This document shows positions 48,656 to 61,261 of a DNA stretch of 64,000 bases, piece by piece. The position numbers were made by a program, and so were the translations under genes. Where the stretch lies: the NCBI GenBank assembly GCA_025667525.1, contig CM046879.1, forward strand, positions 388,391,039 to 388,455,038. The letters run 5' to 3'. This stretch comes from Glebionis coronaria (lineage: Eukaryota > Streptophyta > Magnoliopsida > Asterales > Asteraceae). Every line of letters starts with the position of its first letter. Position 1 is the first letter of the stretch. The notes beneath the pieces were generated by a model. The model did no database searches. It saw nothing but the letters and a program-made list of their open reading frames with translations, and was not told where the DNA came from.

Positions 48656-51600
48656 TGTGACAATCCGTCAATTTACGATTGATATTTTATTCTCAAATAT
48701 TATTTGAAAATATTATTTTAATATTACAATATGAACTCACTTATTTTTGGGAAGAAATCTGGATTTACGTCTTGAAGTAGCATCGACTACGTTTAAACCG
48801 GAGGATTCTACGTTACGTGCTTACGTTTACATACACCGTCTTTGGTGACAGTCCGACAATTCAGAAAATAAATTTATCCGTAAATATTATTTTGGAGTTT
48901 TAAATTTGTGTTAGTTCATAAACTCACAAATTTACGAGAAGAGATTAGGACTTACGATTTTATTTTAACGTCCTTTACGACTAAACCAGAAACCTTAGGA
49001 TTACGTATTTACGTTTTCGAACTCCGTTTTTGATAAGACAATTTTTATTAGATTCGTTTTGTGCCATTGATTCATAATTTATAAAAACGTTTTTCGTAAA
49101 ATGACCCGAGGGCACGCAAATCGAGGAAACAAGAATCGAGGAGTACCCGTAAATAAATGGGGATGAGACAAGTGGGACACTTGCCCCACCCCCATTCAAA
49201 CCGGCCTAAAGAAGCCACCACACCAATTTGGTGGCAAGTTTCTAGCTAAAACTTACACATGTCTTAGCTTACAATGTAAGCTTTCCACCAAACAAAAACC
49301 ACTAGACTAAAACTAGCTAACACATTCACAACATGCAATACCACTCCAAATTCTCTCATCTCTCTCTCTTGACTCCATTTTAGCCGTCCTATATGCTCAA
49401 CCAAAACACCACATTCATACAAAATTTAACCATAAACATATGTTATAATTAACATATGTTAATCTTTATTCAAAAAGATGAAGATTGGTGCAAGTTATAA
49501 CATCCAAGGAGGAGTTTTCATGGAGTAGTAGGGCTGATTTTCCACAAGGTGATCATAGAGATTGATGGTCTTGAAGATGGTGTTGGCTAAGCACAAATTT
49601 CTCCATCAAAATCCATGTTTTGATCACAACCTACATCATCATGGTGGTATAAAGATTGTCCTCCTCAACTTCTTGTTATTTTGATTATGTAAACATGTAT
49701 TTTATTTCCTATTGTATATGTATATGATGATTATATGATGATAAAAATGTTATGTGGGTATTTGTTGTTGATAATCATGGATAAAAAGATGAAAAACTAT
49801 AAGTAAAAATGGGTAAATCTTGTTTAAATGATAGGCTGTATAAAAACAGTAAAGAACCACATGTTAGACTGATAAAATGATGAAGTAAAATGGATTTACA
49901 GTAAGCTATGGGTCTTGTACACATGTGAGAGTTGGCCATGCAATGGAATCATTGTAATGAGTGAGATATGATCAAAAAAGGTTTAAGATACAAATCTGAA
50001 GTTACTGTTTTGGACGATTTTTAGAAAATACTTAAAGGATGATTCAACAGTAGCTATAAAAGAGTTAAATGTAGCAAATATCATGTAGTTTATGTGATAA
50101 AAATTTGAGCTTCTATCTCCATGTAGAACTCAAGATATGGCAGTTTTGGTGAAAGTAAAGATAAAAATCAGATTTTTGGAAATTAAAGTATATTACTATT
50201 ATATAAGCACTCAAAATTTAATAGTATAAAATGTAAAATAAAAACCCACTAACTTATGGATTTTATTTATATAAGTATGTGAAAAGTTAAATAAGTGGAC
50301 ATTTTATAAAAATGGTAACTTGTTAAGTTTTATAAGTTATAAAACTATAAACTTGATTTTTACGACTTTTTCGGCTATCGCCGTAAAATTAACGTTTTTG
50401 TTAAATAAAACTTAGATGATTGGACCCGTCTAATGTAAACTTTATAAAACTTATATACTGATATATAAACATGTATAACAAGTAAAAACCAATAAAACCC
50501 GAACTTTAGGGCATACGGACATTAACGAGCTAAGTAAACATATTGGACTAGTACTTGGACTAATAATTGGACTAAATAAGATATAAACTTGTAAAAAGAA
50601 ATTATTGGGCTTAACCCATTTGGGCCCAACATGGAAAGTATACATACTGATAAAATAAGTATAACAAGGATTAAAACAAGTTAAGGAACTTATAATAAGT
50701 TTATTGGGCATAAAATACGTAAATGGGTAAAACTAGTAAACTAGTATAAAAGTTATCGACATATAACACTAAAATGAGTAAACGAGAATATGTAAACCCA
50801 CTTGATCATCATATATATATAATCATCATATGTATACTTAATTGATATTTTTATAAAGTCATTGGAAATGAGTCTAAGACCGATTATTATTTGTCTAGGT
50901 TTCCGTGATTGAAGCACGTACCGTACGTCCGAATTGCCGATAACCCGCCTTCCCACATCAACGTGAGTTCATAGCCTCGCACTCTTTTAAATGTTTTATA
51001 AATGTTTTATAAACCCGCGAGGGAGATAACATGTTAGTTTTTTATAAAAATAGGACACCATTTGTCCCGATTGTTTGTTTATTGATTTTGGACCCGAATG
51101 ATTGAATGACCCGATTGTATGACCCGATAAATGATTAAAGGACCCGATAGATGAAATTAAATGGATTATTAAAGTTAGGTTATGTCACTAAAAGTCCCCT
51201 TAGCATGAATTGTGAACTACCGGGAGTTGGTAGACGCTTATGCATTTAATAGTACTATTTGGGGACGATCACCCCAGTTCGCGCCTTGACGGTTGATCCC
51301 CGTCGTGCCACATTGATTGGTAAGCGAATTTATGTATGAGAAGATTTCCATAGCGTGACCTTTGTGACGACACGCTACTTTAGATGGGCAAAATTGGTAT
51401 CGGGTTATCTACCCGTTGTTGGTTTAGTAAGGTAACAATGTCATGCGGCTTATAATAATCCAAAACTAACGAAATACTATTAGACGCACCGAATTACGAA
51501 GTATTGCCTGACTAGCAATACGGGGTCATACTATTGATATTATGTTTGTGTTTTGGTTTTCATAACCATATTCATATAACGGTTTCTATTTTCGTACAAC

Positions 51601-52226
51601 GTCGAAAGATGTATTGTATGACGTTTTTACGACATTGGCTCGTATAATGATTTTTAAGGTTTTTATAACCATATTCATATAACGGTTTTATTTAATCTAT
51701 ACAACGTTGCAAAACGTATTGTATGATGTTTTTTTTACGACATTGGCTCGTATAATGATTTTTAAGGCAAATGCCTATATTATGATTTTCGATAAGGATT
51801 TGTATAAAACGACTTTGGCTATTTTATGGCCTATTAAAATGATTTGTACAAAATGGTTTTCAGTAATAAATCTTATACTGATATTATATTGATGGATTTT
51901 ATTAAACTCTATGAATTCACTCGGCGTTATCGCTGACCTTTTCTTTTAACATGTTTTATCTCAGGTACTTGAAGGTAATTCTCGGGAAGACGACAAGAAT
52001 TCATGGCCCGCACTTAAACAATATTTTTCCATTCAAATACTTTGTAAAACTTTGTATGAAATGTAATGACTTGGGACCGATGTAACTTTGATATTTATGA
52101 ATGGAAATGCTTTTATTATTAAACGACGCGATTTTTATGCGTTGTCTATGATGTGAGTAATGTGCTATCCCGTAACATCAACGAGTCTTCCGCTGTACTG
52201 AGTTGTATAAATTTGGGGGTGTTACA
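48656..52226 (+). repeat. E4 5' LTR (3,571 bp)
   Basis: Identical in length to the 3' LTR. Blocks shared with E7 and E5 include GCACGTACCGTACGT near 50915 and the end block from 51900. Near 51950-51970 it has a pyrimidine-rich TTTTATCTCAG|GTAC that resembles a 3' splice site. Small frames inside are duplicated in the 3' LTR and are not treated as genes. Confidence 0.92.
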
Positions 52227-52229
52227 GTT

Positions 52230-52241
52230 TGGTACCAGAGC
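52230..52241 (+). other. primer-binding site of E4, tRNA-Met type
   Basis: TGGTACCAGAGC, three bases after the LTR end. It is one base from the usual initiator tRNA-Met site of plant chromoviruses. Confidence 0.8.
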
Positions 52242-54899
52242 TCTCGTTATAGAGAACGAAAGATTTTTAAAACCAAGGTTTTGAATAAAACATTTCAAAA
52301 TCTTTTAATTAAAAATATTTTTCATAAAATGTCTAAAACTCTTTTGACTATAACGGTGCCGAAGAATTCCCGAGTTACCGACAAGGCCAAGACTGAGAAG
52401 TGTTATTTTAATATATATATAAAACTTGGATTATATATATATACGATGTAATTTTATTACATGATTGTTTGATGATTATTTTGATTTTTATACGAGGTAT
52501 TTATACGACGTAGATTGTCACAAGAAACCCTAAATCCCCTAGTAAATTAATCGAAGCTATTCTCGTAGGAATTCTAGCTATCCTAGATCTAAACCAAGTT
52601 GTGGATATCTATGATCCCAACAAATGGTTGATATTCGTAGAAATGTAGATATTAGTTGATTGTGACATTGAAGAAGAATTGGCGAAATTAAAACTGATAT
52701 CGATGTCATGACGATCTTTTCTTATAGAGTGGAGTTTGACAAAACGTTACCACCTAGAAAGATGTCATCTGATTCGTTGTCATCCAATTCTTAAATTGAA
52801 ATCGAAAGGGTGAATGTTGAACTTGAGGCTGTTATTGGAACCATTACCCAAAAGCCTCATGCCACTAATACCTTTCCGAGAAGTCTAATTGAATGTATGA
52901 GTCATTTCATACTAGTGACTCATTTGATAATTGTTGTCGTAAGAGATATAGGATTGGAAATTAAGTGTTGATCGTATCGAGCTTTTATTGCATTTACAAG
53001 GCCGAAGAATAAGGTTGTAAGTATTGGAATATGAGGTAGGATATTGAATTGAGTATAAAATTGGTTAAGACTTGAATAAAGTAAAAATTTAACCTGTATG
53101 GAATAAGATATTGTTAAGAGGAAGTTGTTGAGTCCTGTGATTGAATTATAGGGTTTAATTGATTGCTGATTCGTGTTAAGTGTTGTTCCTAAGCCATTGT
53201 CCACTGACGAGGATGCCCAGTGTCCAAGAAATAAATTGAAGAAATCTTCTTCTGAGTTGAGACCGATGGATCTTCTGGGACATGTGGAACACCTAATGAC
53301 TCTTGTAGATTAGTATTCATTGTGGTATCTTTTAAAAATCCCTAACTTAACTGAGATATCAGTTGGTAGGATGAGTTCTGAGAATTGTATGACATAGTGA
53401 CACGTAATGTGTTACGGTACAATTTTGACTTGTTTGTGATTAATGAAAAGACTACCTCTGATTGCTAAATTCTACATGTATCGATGTTATCTATCTTTTA
53501 TTGCTTCATCCTAATGTTCGCATTAGTGATGCAACCATTGAGCAAGTACTCGTCTCGATTTGAGTTACGTTGTGGATTATTCTCTTTGTATTCTTGAGTG
53601 CCATCGAGATCATGAACCTCATGATTATTTGGCTAAGCTCATTTCCTATCATATTGTAGTTAAGTTCTTGGTGAACAACTCTTCATCACTCTTTTGCAGA
53701 TCACTCATTGTTTTTAAGTTAAAACGGTATCCTTTGAGAAAATTTAATTTTCATCACTATAAGGATTATTCATAGTGAGATTTATAAGTGATTGTTATTG
53801 AAATGAAGTTGTTTGTAAAACACTTTGGAAAACCTAATTGTTTTCATAATAAAGAAAATCTTTGTAAATTTATTCTTGATTCTTATCTAAGAATTAAGCA
53901 TGAAAATGATTTTACTATACACATGGATGATAAAATTTTGACGAACTGAGTATTGCATCGTTAATCTTGAAATTGTATATAGTTGCGCGCCTACATACAA
54001 TTTGGAATGGACTATGCAAGACTGATTAGTAGTCACCATAAAACTGACTAATAAGCACTACAATTTCTTTGAAGATTGCGAAAGATTAAAATTTTATGAG
54101 ATCTGCAAGAAGTGAAAAATAGGGACATAGTGTTAGGGACACCTACATATGTGCCTGTAACACCTATTCTTCTGAGTCGAATTTACTCATCTGTAGAAAT
54201 TGTCTTATTTGACGATTGACAATTCTTTCTTGTCCAATTCTCCCGTAGTGAGATTCTTAGGAAAAGTATCTGATTACCTAATGTTGATACCCGACTGGAT
54301 GTATTGACGTTCCTATCATTTCTTTTGATTTGGTTTCATTTGAATGACCTGGGTAACGATCCGAGGAGCTTTCGAATGCGTACTCAAATTATGAAAACAT
54401 GGGATATATTCATATTCGTTAAATGTTTTCGTCTGTATCTGTTTTGAAATTCTCTCGCATAGATTATGCGTTGACCTTACTCTTTTAATAGTAGTTGTGT
54501 CTCCAGATATCCTTGAATTTGTAAAGGATTACGAGTTATTATTAGTCTTTTGAGAAGTTCACATCTTATCGACGACAATAAAACTGGAAAGTTGATAGTG
54601 CCAGTAGAATGGATTGATTGATTATGACATGAGGACATTGTCTTAATTGATGGGAACTCGAATAGAATTCCCCTAAATGATAAGATGTTGATTATCTAAA
54701 GTGATCTAAATAATTCTTGGTGGATGACCATATCCTGCACTTAGACTTGAGATTTTACCATGAATGGTTGTGAATTAGTCATAGATATTATAATCTAGAA
54801 AGAACATAATATGAATTTATTAAAAGATGTTTCGGTTATCTGAAACTTTAGGAAGTATTTGTTGATGAATTACCTAGAATTTCGCCATTAAGGCAAGTA
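52242..54899 (+). other. E4 5' interior, Gag/protease region unreadable
   Basis: Position where Gag and protease belong. No frame over 100 codons and no zinc knuckle or D-[TS]-G motif could be recognised. Either decay is complete or the region has been replaced. Confidence 0.45.
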
Positions 54900-55470
54900 G
54901 AAATTGGTATTGATTATATTTCCGGTGCTGCACTTGTGGCTTGTGCACTGTACGTCAGCACCATCTAAATTAAAGGAATTACCGTACAACTGAGAAAGTT
55001 GTCGGAGAAAGATTTTATTATACCAAGCCTGTCATCCTGAAGAGCTATGGTGTTATCTTTCCTTATATTAGATTACTGTGACTGAGTAAATTGACAATCG
55101 AAAACGATATCCATAACTCGAAATGGAAGAATTGTTCGATCATTTACAAGGTTCTAGCAAATTTGATCCATAGCATGGTTATCATCAACTTCGCATCTGC
55201 GAAAGAGATTATTTATTCTAATCACTACATCCGGTACTTGTAATGAACATTATGAGTCCCACGTGATGTCGTTTGGATTGACCAATGCACATGTAGCATT
55301 CATAAATTTGGTGAATCACGTGTGTAGGCTGTAATTTGATAAATTCATGCTCGTGATCATTCAGGACTATATGTTTGTTTATAAGGATAAGAATGAGTTA
55401 ATAATTATTTATAGATTGCCTTGAATTGGCCGAACAATTAAAACATGTACCTTAAATATTTAACATAAGA
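54900..55470 (+). pseudogene. E4 reverse transcriptase remnant
   Basis: Plus-strand traces, spread over several frames, appear in the right order for a Tekay reverse transcriptase. They are IDYISGAALVACA (about 54912-54950), a DLFDHLQGSS-like stretch near 55135-55160, GYHQLR near 55180, and MSFGLTNAHVAF near 55265-55300. The catalytic YIDD-type box is replaced by QDYMFVYKD near 55365-55390. Stops and shifts are frequent, so the enzyme cannot be made. Confidence 0.65.
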
Positions 55471-56599
55471 CTTACGACTTAATTCTTTACATGATTTAAC
55501 CATGTGATTAATGGATAATGAAAGCTATATTGACTTTTCAAAGATTAGAACCATTAACGCTTAGGGATTAAAAACTTAATCCTTTACATAAAATGACCGT
55601 TGGATTAATAATGGTAAGATGTATGCATATAGACTCTTCAAAAATTAAGAGCCCTTTTAAGACTTTGGATTTTACTAAAAAGGAAGTGCAAATATATTTT
55701 GACAAATGTTTTAACAAAGGATTTTGAGGGATTATTCCCTTATACACAAACCATTTAACTAAACTTCTGTTTAGGGGTAAATGTTTGTGTATACCTCAAG
55801 ATAACCTAAAAGGGATTGAGGAAACCATTTGAACCATGACTTGAAATTTGAAACGATATTTTACGCTTTTCAAACTAAGAAAATTTTGACCACAGTATAA
55901 CCAAAGATTTTTCGAACATTTACGAATTCTATTAAATATTTTCGATAAATCAACAAAAATCTTGTTAATTAAATTCAAATTTAATTTTGGACATTTTATA
56001 TAATTGGTCGAACTAAGAAATTTAAAACTTTTATGTTTACGCTTCATAAAAATTAACTAATAATTAATTAATTAATTATAATAATTATAGACGCTTTAGA
56101 TTCCGGATTGAGAAAAACTGATAAAAATGATAGGTGAGACGAAACTAAAACATAGAAAATGTGAAGAAATAATTTTTGAATAAATACGGTTATGATATTT
56201 ATTTCATCAGGAAGGTGAACGTAATTACTGACGTATTATATAAAAAGGATAAAGAACCAATTAGGACATGTTCCCTTAATAATGAAGGTGCAAAAATAAA
56301 TTGCCGAACAATTTAAAAATAGCTAATGTTTGTAAAAAGAGATAATATAAATAATAAAAGGGGTTCGCGGCTAATGTGAACCATTAGAATTGAGAAGCCG
56401 ATGGCGTTAAATGTTTTAAAGGTCACTTGTGGTTACCCAAACATGGAGATTGTGAGATATAGTTATGTTGGAATTTGTAAGTATAAGTATTCTATTTATG
56501 TCATTTATGACTAAAAGTATCTTTGTCTAAAGAAGTTATACTGATGGCAATTATGAAGGCAGACATCGCCTCATACATTAGTAAACGTCTAGCTATTGC

Positions 56600-57660
56600 A
56601 AAGGTCATCATCTGAATTTGATTCGATTTGGGTCATCATCGACAGACTGACCAAATCTGCTAATATCATTCTCGATAATGATAAATGCAAAAGAGTTATA
56701 TAAACATAGTGTGCCTGTATCGATCATCTATATATCAAGATCTTCGCTTCGCATCGAATTTCTAGAGATTTGCTCAGAATTCATTGAGAACGAACCTTGA
56801 TGAGAGTACTATGTACCATCCCAAATCGAAGGGACGAGGTAAAGTAACGATACAGAGTAATATAAGTGTTGTTTTATGTTTGAATGAATGACCTTTGGTA
56901 ATAGACCGTATAATCGTTTTCCTTTGGAGGGATTATCATTGATAATCATCGTATTAGGATCGAGATCGAATCTTGTTAGGATCTGAATCTTAGAGCATCT
57001 GTAAGCAGGAGTTGAGATGAAGACATCCGACATACACCCACTGTGAGTTGGACATGTCTCTTAGGTTTAAGGTTTCCTATGATGGCGAACCTATCCTTGC
57101 AAAATACCCGACCCGCGAGATCTGAAATGATTGTTGAAATTAGGATTTGATTATTTACACCCGGTAGTAGGCAAGAGGTTATGTGAATGTAAAATGTAGA
57201 TCTTGAAGTGCCAAATGGGTAGCGAAGTTATGCCACAATTTTTAACCTTGGAAAAACGAATTCATGATCTGACAAATCATGGGATATAAGTCCCCGTTGT
57301 ATGGGACCACTGAGATGATGTAAAAGTTGGGATTGAAAGGCATATAAGCTGGATCTACCCTAGGACTTCAAGAATTGCGTGAATTATGTTTCGTAAATCG
57401 AACTTGATGGAATATCTATCAAGTGAGCATCTGATTATTCTTAGTAAGCTTAGATCGGCGAAAAGTTGCATTCATCAAAAACCCGTGAACATCATGGATA
57501 GAGAAAGTAAGTCAACATTAAGCCTGATCTTATTCCCGTAGTTATGTTTGATAGAACTCGTGTATTGTAATGAACTGCACTTGTGAGAAAAGACCGAATG
57601 TGGAGGAAATACCCCCATGGCTTTAACTCTACAAGAAACGAGTAGGTAAGATGATCTTTG
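56600..57660 (+). pseudogene. E4 integrase and chromodomain remnant
   Basis: Traces in order: an integrase core stretch near 56740-56860 with YHPKSKGRGKVTIQ where chromoviruses have a YHPQTDGQ motif; KTSDIHPL-type tail near 57020-57060; PVNIMDRE at about 57481-57505; and an E-x2-E...YP-like end near 57595-57625 expected of a chromodomain. The same dead sequence is present in E7 (18703-19366), so decay preceded the copying of at least part of the family. Confidence 0.6.
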
Positions 57661-57690
57661 AGGACAAAGATCATGTTTAGGGGTAAATGC

Positions 57691-60600
57691 TGTGACAATC
57701 CGTCAATTTACGATTGATATTTTATTCTCAAATATTATTTGAAAATATTATTTTAATATTACAATATGAACTCACTTATTTTTGGGAAGAAATCTGGATT
57801 TACGTCTTGAAGTAGCATCGACTACGTTTAAACCGGAGGATTCTACGTTACGTGCTTACGTTTACATACACCGTCTTTGGTGACAGTCCGACAATTCAGA
57901 AAATAAATTTACCCGTAAATATTATTTTGGAGTTTTAAATTTGTGTTAGTTCATAAACTCACAAATTTACGAGAAGAGATTAGGACTTACGATTTTATTT
58001 TAACGTCCTTTACGACTAAACCGGAAACCTTAGGATTACGTATTTACGTTTTCGAACTCCGTTTTTTATAAGACAATTTTTATTAGATTCGTTTTGTGCC
58101 ATTGATTCATAATTTATAAAAACGTTTTTCGTAAAACGACCCGAGGGCACGCAAATCGAGGAAACAAGAATCGAGGAGTACCCGTAAATAAATGGGGATG
58201 AGACAAGTGGGACACTTGCCCCACCCCCATTCAAACCGGCCTAAAGAAGCCACCACACCAATTTGGTGGCAAGTTTCTAGCTAAAACTTACACATGTCTT
58301 AGCTTACAATGTAAGCTTTCCACCAAACAAAAACCACTAGACTAAAACTAGCTAACACATTCACAACATGCAATACCACTCCAAATTCTCTCATCTCTCT
58401 CTCTTGACTCCATTTTAGCCGTCCCATATGCTCAACCAAAACACCACATTCATACAAAATTTAACCATAAACATATGTTATAATTAACATATGTTAATCT
58501 CCATTCAAAAAGATGAAGATTGGTGCAAGTTATAACATCCAAGGAGGAGTTTTCATGGAGTAGTAGGGCTGATTTTCCACAAGGTGATCATAGAGATTGA
58601 TGGTCTTGAAGATGGTGTTGGCTAAGCACAAATTTCTCCATCAAAATCCATGTTTTGATCACAACCTACATCATCATGGTGGTATAAAGATTGTCCTCCT
58701 CAACTTCTTGTTATTTTGATTATGTAAACATGTATTTTATTTCCTATTGTATATGTATATGATGATTATATGATGATAAAAATGTTATGTGGGGATTTGT
58801 TGTTGATAATCATGGATAAAAAGATGAAAAACTATAAGTAAAAATGGGTAAATCTTGTTTAAATGATAGGCTGTATAAAAACAGTAAAGAACCACATGTT
58901 AGACTGATAAAATGATAAAGTAAAATGGATTTACAGTAAGCTATGGGTCTTGTACACATGTGAGATTTGGCCATGTAATGGAATCATTGTAATGAGTGAG
59001 ATATGATCAGAACAAGTTTAAGATACAAATCTGAAGTTACTGTTTTGGACGATTTTTAGAAAATACTTAAAGGATGATTCAACAGTAGCTATAAGATAGT
59101 TAAATGTAGAAAATATCATGTAGTTTATGTGATAAAAATTTGAGCTTCTATCTCCATGTAGAACTCAAGATATGGCAGTTTTGGTGAAAGTAAAGATAAA
59201 AATCAGATTTTTGGAAATTAAAGTATATTACTATTATATAAGCACTCAAAATTTAATAGTATAAAATGTAAAATAAAAACCCACTAACTTATGGATTTTA
59301 TTTATATAAGTATGTGAAAAGTTAAATAAGTGGACATTTTATAAAAATGGTAACTTGTTAAATTTTATAAGTTATAAAACTATAAACTTGATTTTTACGA
59401 CTTTTTCGGCTATCGCCGTAAAATTAACGTTTTTGTTAAATAAAACTTAGATGATTGGACCCGTCTAATGTAAACTTTATAAAACTTATATACTGATATA
59501 TAAACATGTATAACAAGTAAAAACCAATAAAACCCGAACTTTAGGGCATACGGACATTAACGAGCTAAGTAAACATATTGGACTAATACTTGGACTAATA
59601 ATTGGACTAAATAAGATATAAACTTGTAAAAAGAAATTATTGGGATTAACCCATTTGGGCCCAACATGGAAAGTATACATAATGATAAAATAAGTATAAC
59701 AAGGATTAAAACAAGTTAAGGAACTTATAATAAGTTTATTGGGCATAAAACACGTAAATGGGTAAAACTAGTAAACTAGTATAAAAGTTATCGACATATA
59801 ACACTAAAATGAGTAAACGAGAATATGTAAACCCACTTGATCATCATATATATATAATCATCATATGTATACTTAATTGATATTTTTATAAAGTCATTGG
59901 ACATGAGTCTAAGACCGATTATTATTTGTCTAGGTTTCCGTGATTGAAGCACGTACCGTACGTCCGAATTGCCGATAACCCGCCTTCCCACATCAACGTG
60001 AGTTCATAGCCTCGCACTCTTTTAAATGTTTTATAAATGTTTTATAAACCCGCGAGGGAGATAACATGTTAGTTTTTATAAAAATAGGACACCATTTGTC
60101 CCGATTGTTTGTTTATTGATTTTGGACCCGAATGATTGAATGACCCGATTGTATGACCCGATAAATAATTAAAGGACCCGATAGATGAAATTAAATGGAT
60201 TATTAAAGTTAGGTTATGTCACTAAAAGTCCCATTAGCATGAATTGTGAACTACCGGGAGTTGGTAGACGCTTATGCATTTAATAGTACTATTTGGGGAC
60301 GATCACCCCAGTTCGCGCCTTGACGGTTGATCCCCGTCGTGCCACATTGATTGGTAAGCAAATTTATGTATGAGAAGATTTCCATAGCGTGACCTTTGCG
60401 ACGACACGCTACTTTAGATGGGCAAAATTGGTATCGGGTTAGCTACCCGTTGTTGGTTTAGTAAGGTAACAATGTCATGCGGCTTATAATAATCCAAAAC
60501 TAACGAAATACCATTAGACGCACCGAATTACGAAGTATTGCCTGACTAGCAATACGGGGTCATACTACTGATATTATGTTTGTGTTTTGGTTTTCATAAC

Positions 60601-61261
60601 CATATTTATATAACGGTTTCTATTTTCATACAACGTCGTAAGACGTATTGTATGACGTTTTTACGACATTGGCTCGTATAATGATTTTTAAGGTTTTTAT
60701 AACCATATTCATATAACGGTTTTATTTAATCTATACAACGTTGCAAAACGTATTGTATGATGTTTTTTTTTACGACATTGGCTCGTATAATGATTTTTAA
60801 GGCAAATGCCTATATTATGATTTTCGATAAGGATTTGTATAAAACGACTTTGGCTTTTTTATGGCCTATTAAAATGATTTGTACAAAATGGTTTTCAGTA
60901 ATAAATCTTATACTGATATTATATTGATGGATTTTATTAAACTCTATGAATTCACTCGGCGTTATCGCTGACCTTTTCTTTTAACATGTTTTATCTCAGG
61001 TACTTGAAGGTAATTCTCGGGAAGACGACAAGAATTCATGGCCCGCACTTAAACAATATTTTTCCATTCAAATACTTTGTAAAACTTTGTATGAAATGTA
61101 ATGACTTGGAACCGATGTAACTTTGATATTTATGAATGGAAATGCTTTTATTATTAAACGACGCGATTTTTATGCGTTGTCTATGATGTGAGTAATGTGC
61201 TATCCCGTAACACCAACGAGTCTTCCGCTGTACTGAGTTGTATAAATTTGGGGGTGTTACA
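57691..61261 (+). repeat. E4 3' LTR (3,571 bp)
   Basis: Partner of 48656-52226, differing by scattered substitutions (for example near 57911, 58022, 58137 and 58427) and tiny indels that cancel. It is followed by CGTTT and the opposed E5 LTR. Confidence 0.92.

Larger units (their letters stand above)
48656..61261 (+). mobile_element. E4: complete but non-autonomous Tekay/Del-like chromovirus
   Basis: E4 is 12,606 bp with 3,571-bp LTRs at 48656-52226 and 57691-61261 (ends TGTGACA...TGTTACA), a tRNA-Met-type primer site, and target duplication CGTTT. The LTRs agree at about 99 percent by eye. The interior retains only scattered, stop-filled traces of reverse transcriptase, integrase and chromodomain. 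The contrast between young LTRs and dead coding sequence implies transposition in trans. It lies inside E5, a LTR of its own family in the opposite direction. Confidence 0.92.

Noticed and set aside
50451..50956. Frames repeated at 59486-59991 and again near 62367-62788 as a conserved gene family
   Set aside because: Antisense frames inside the E4 LTRs and the homologous sense-oriented part of E5; copies only reflect LTR homology.
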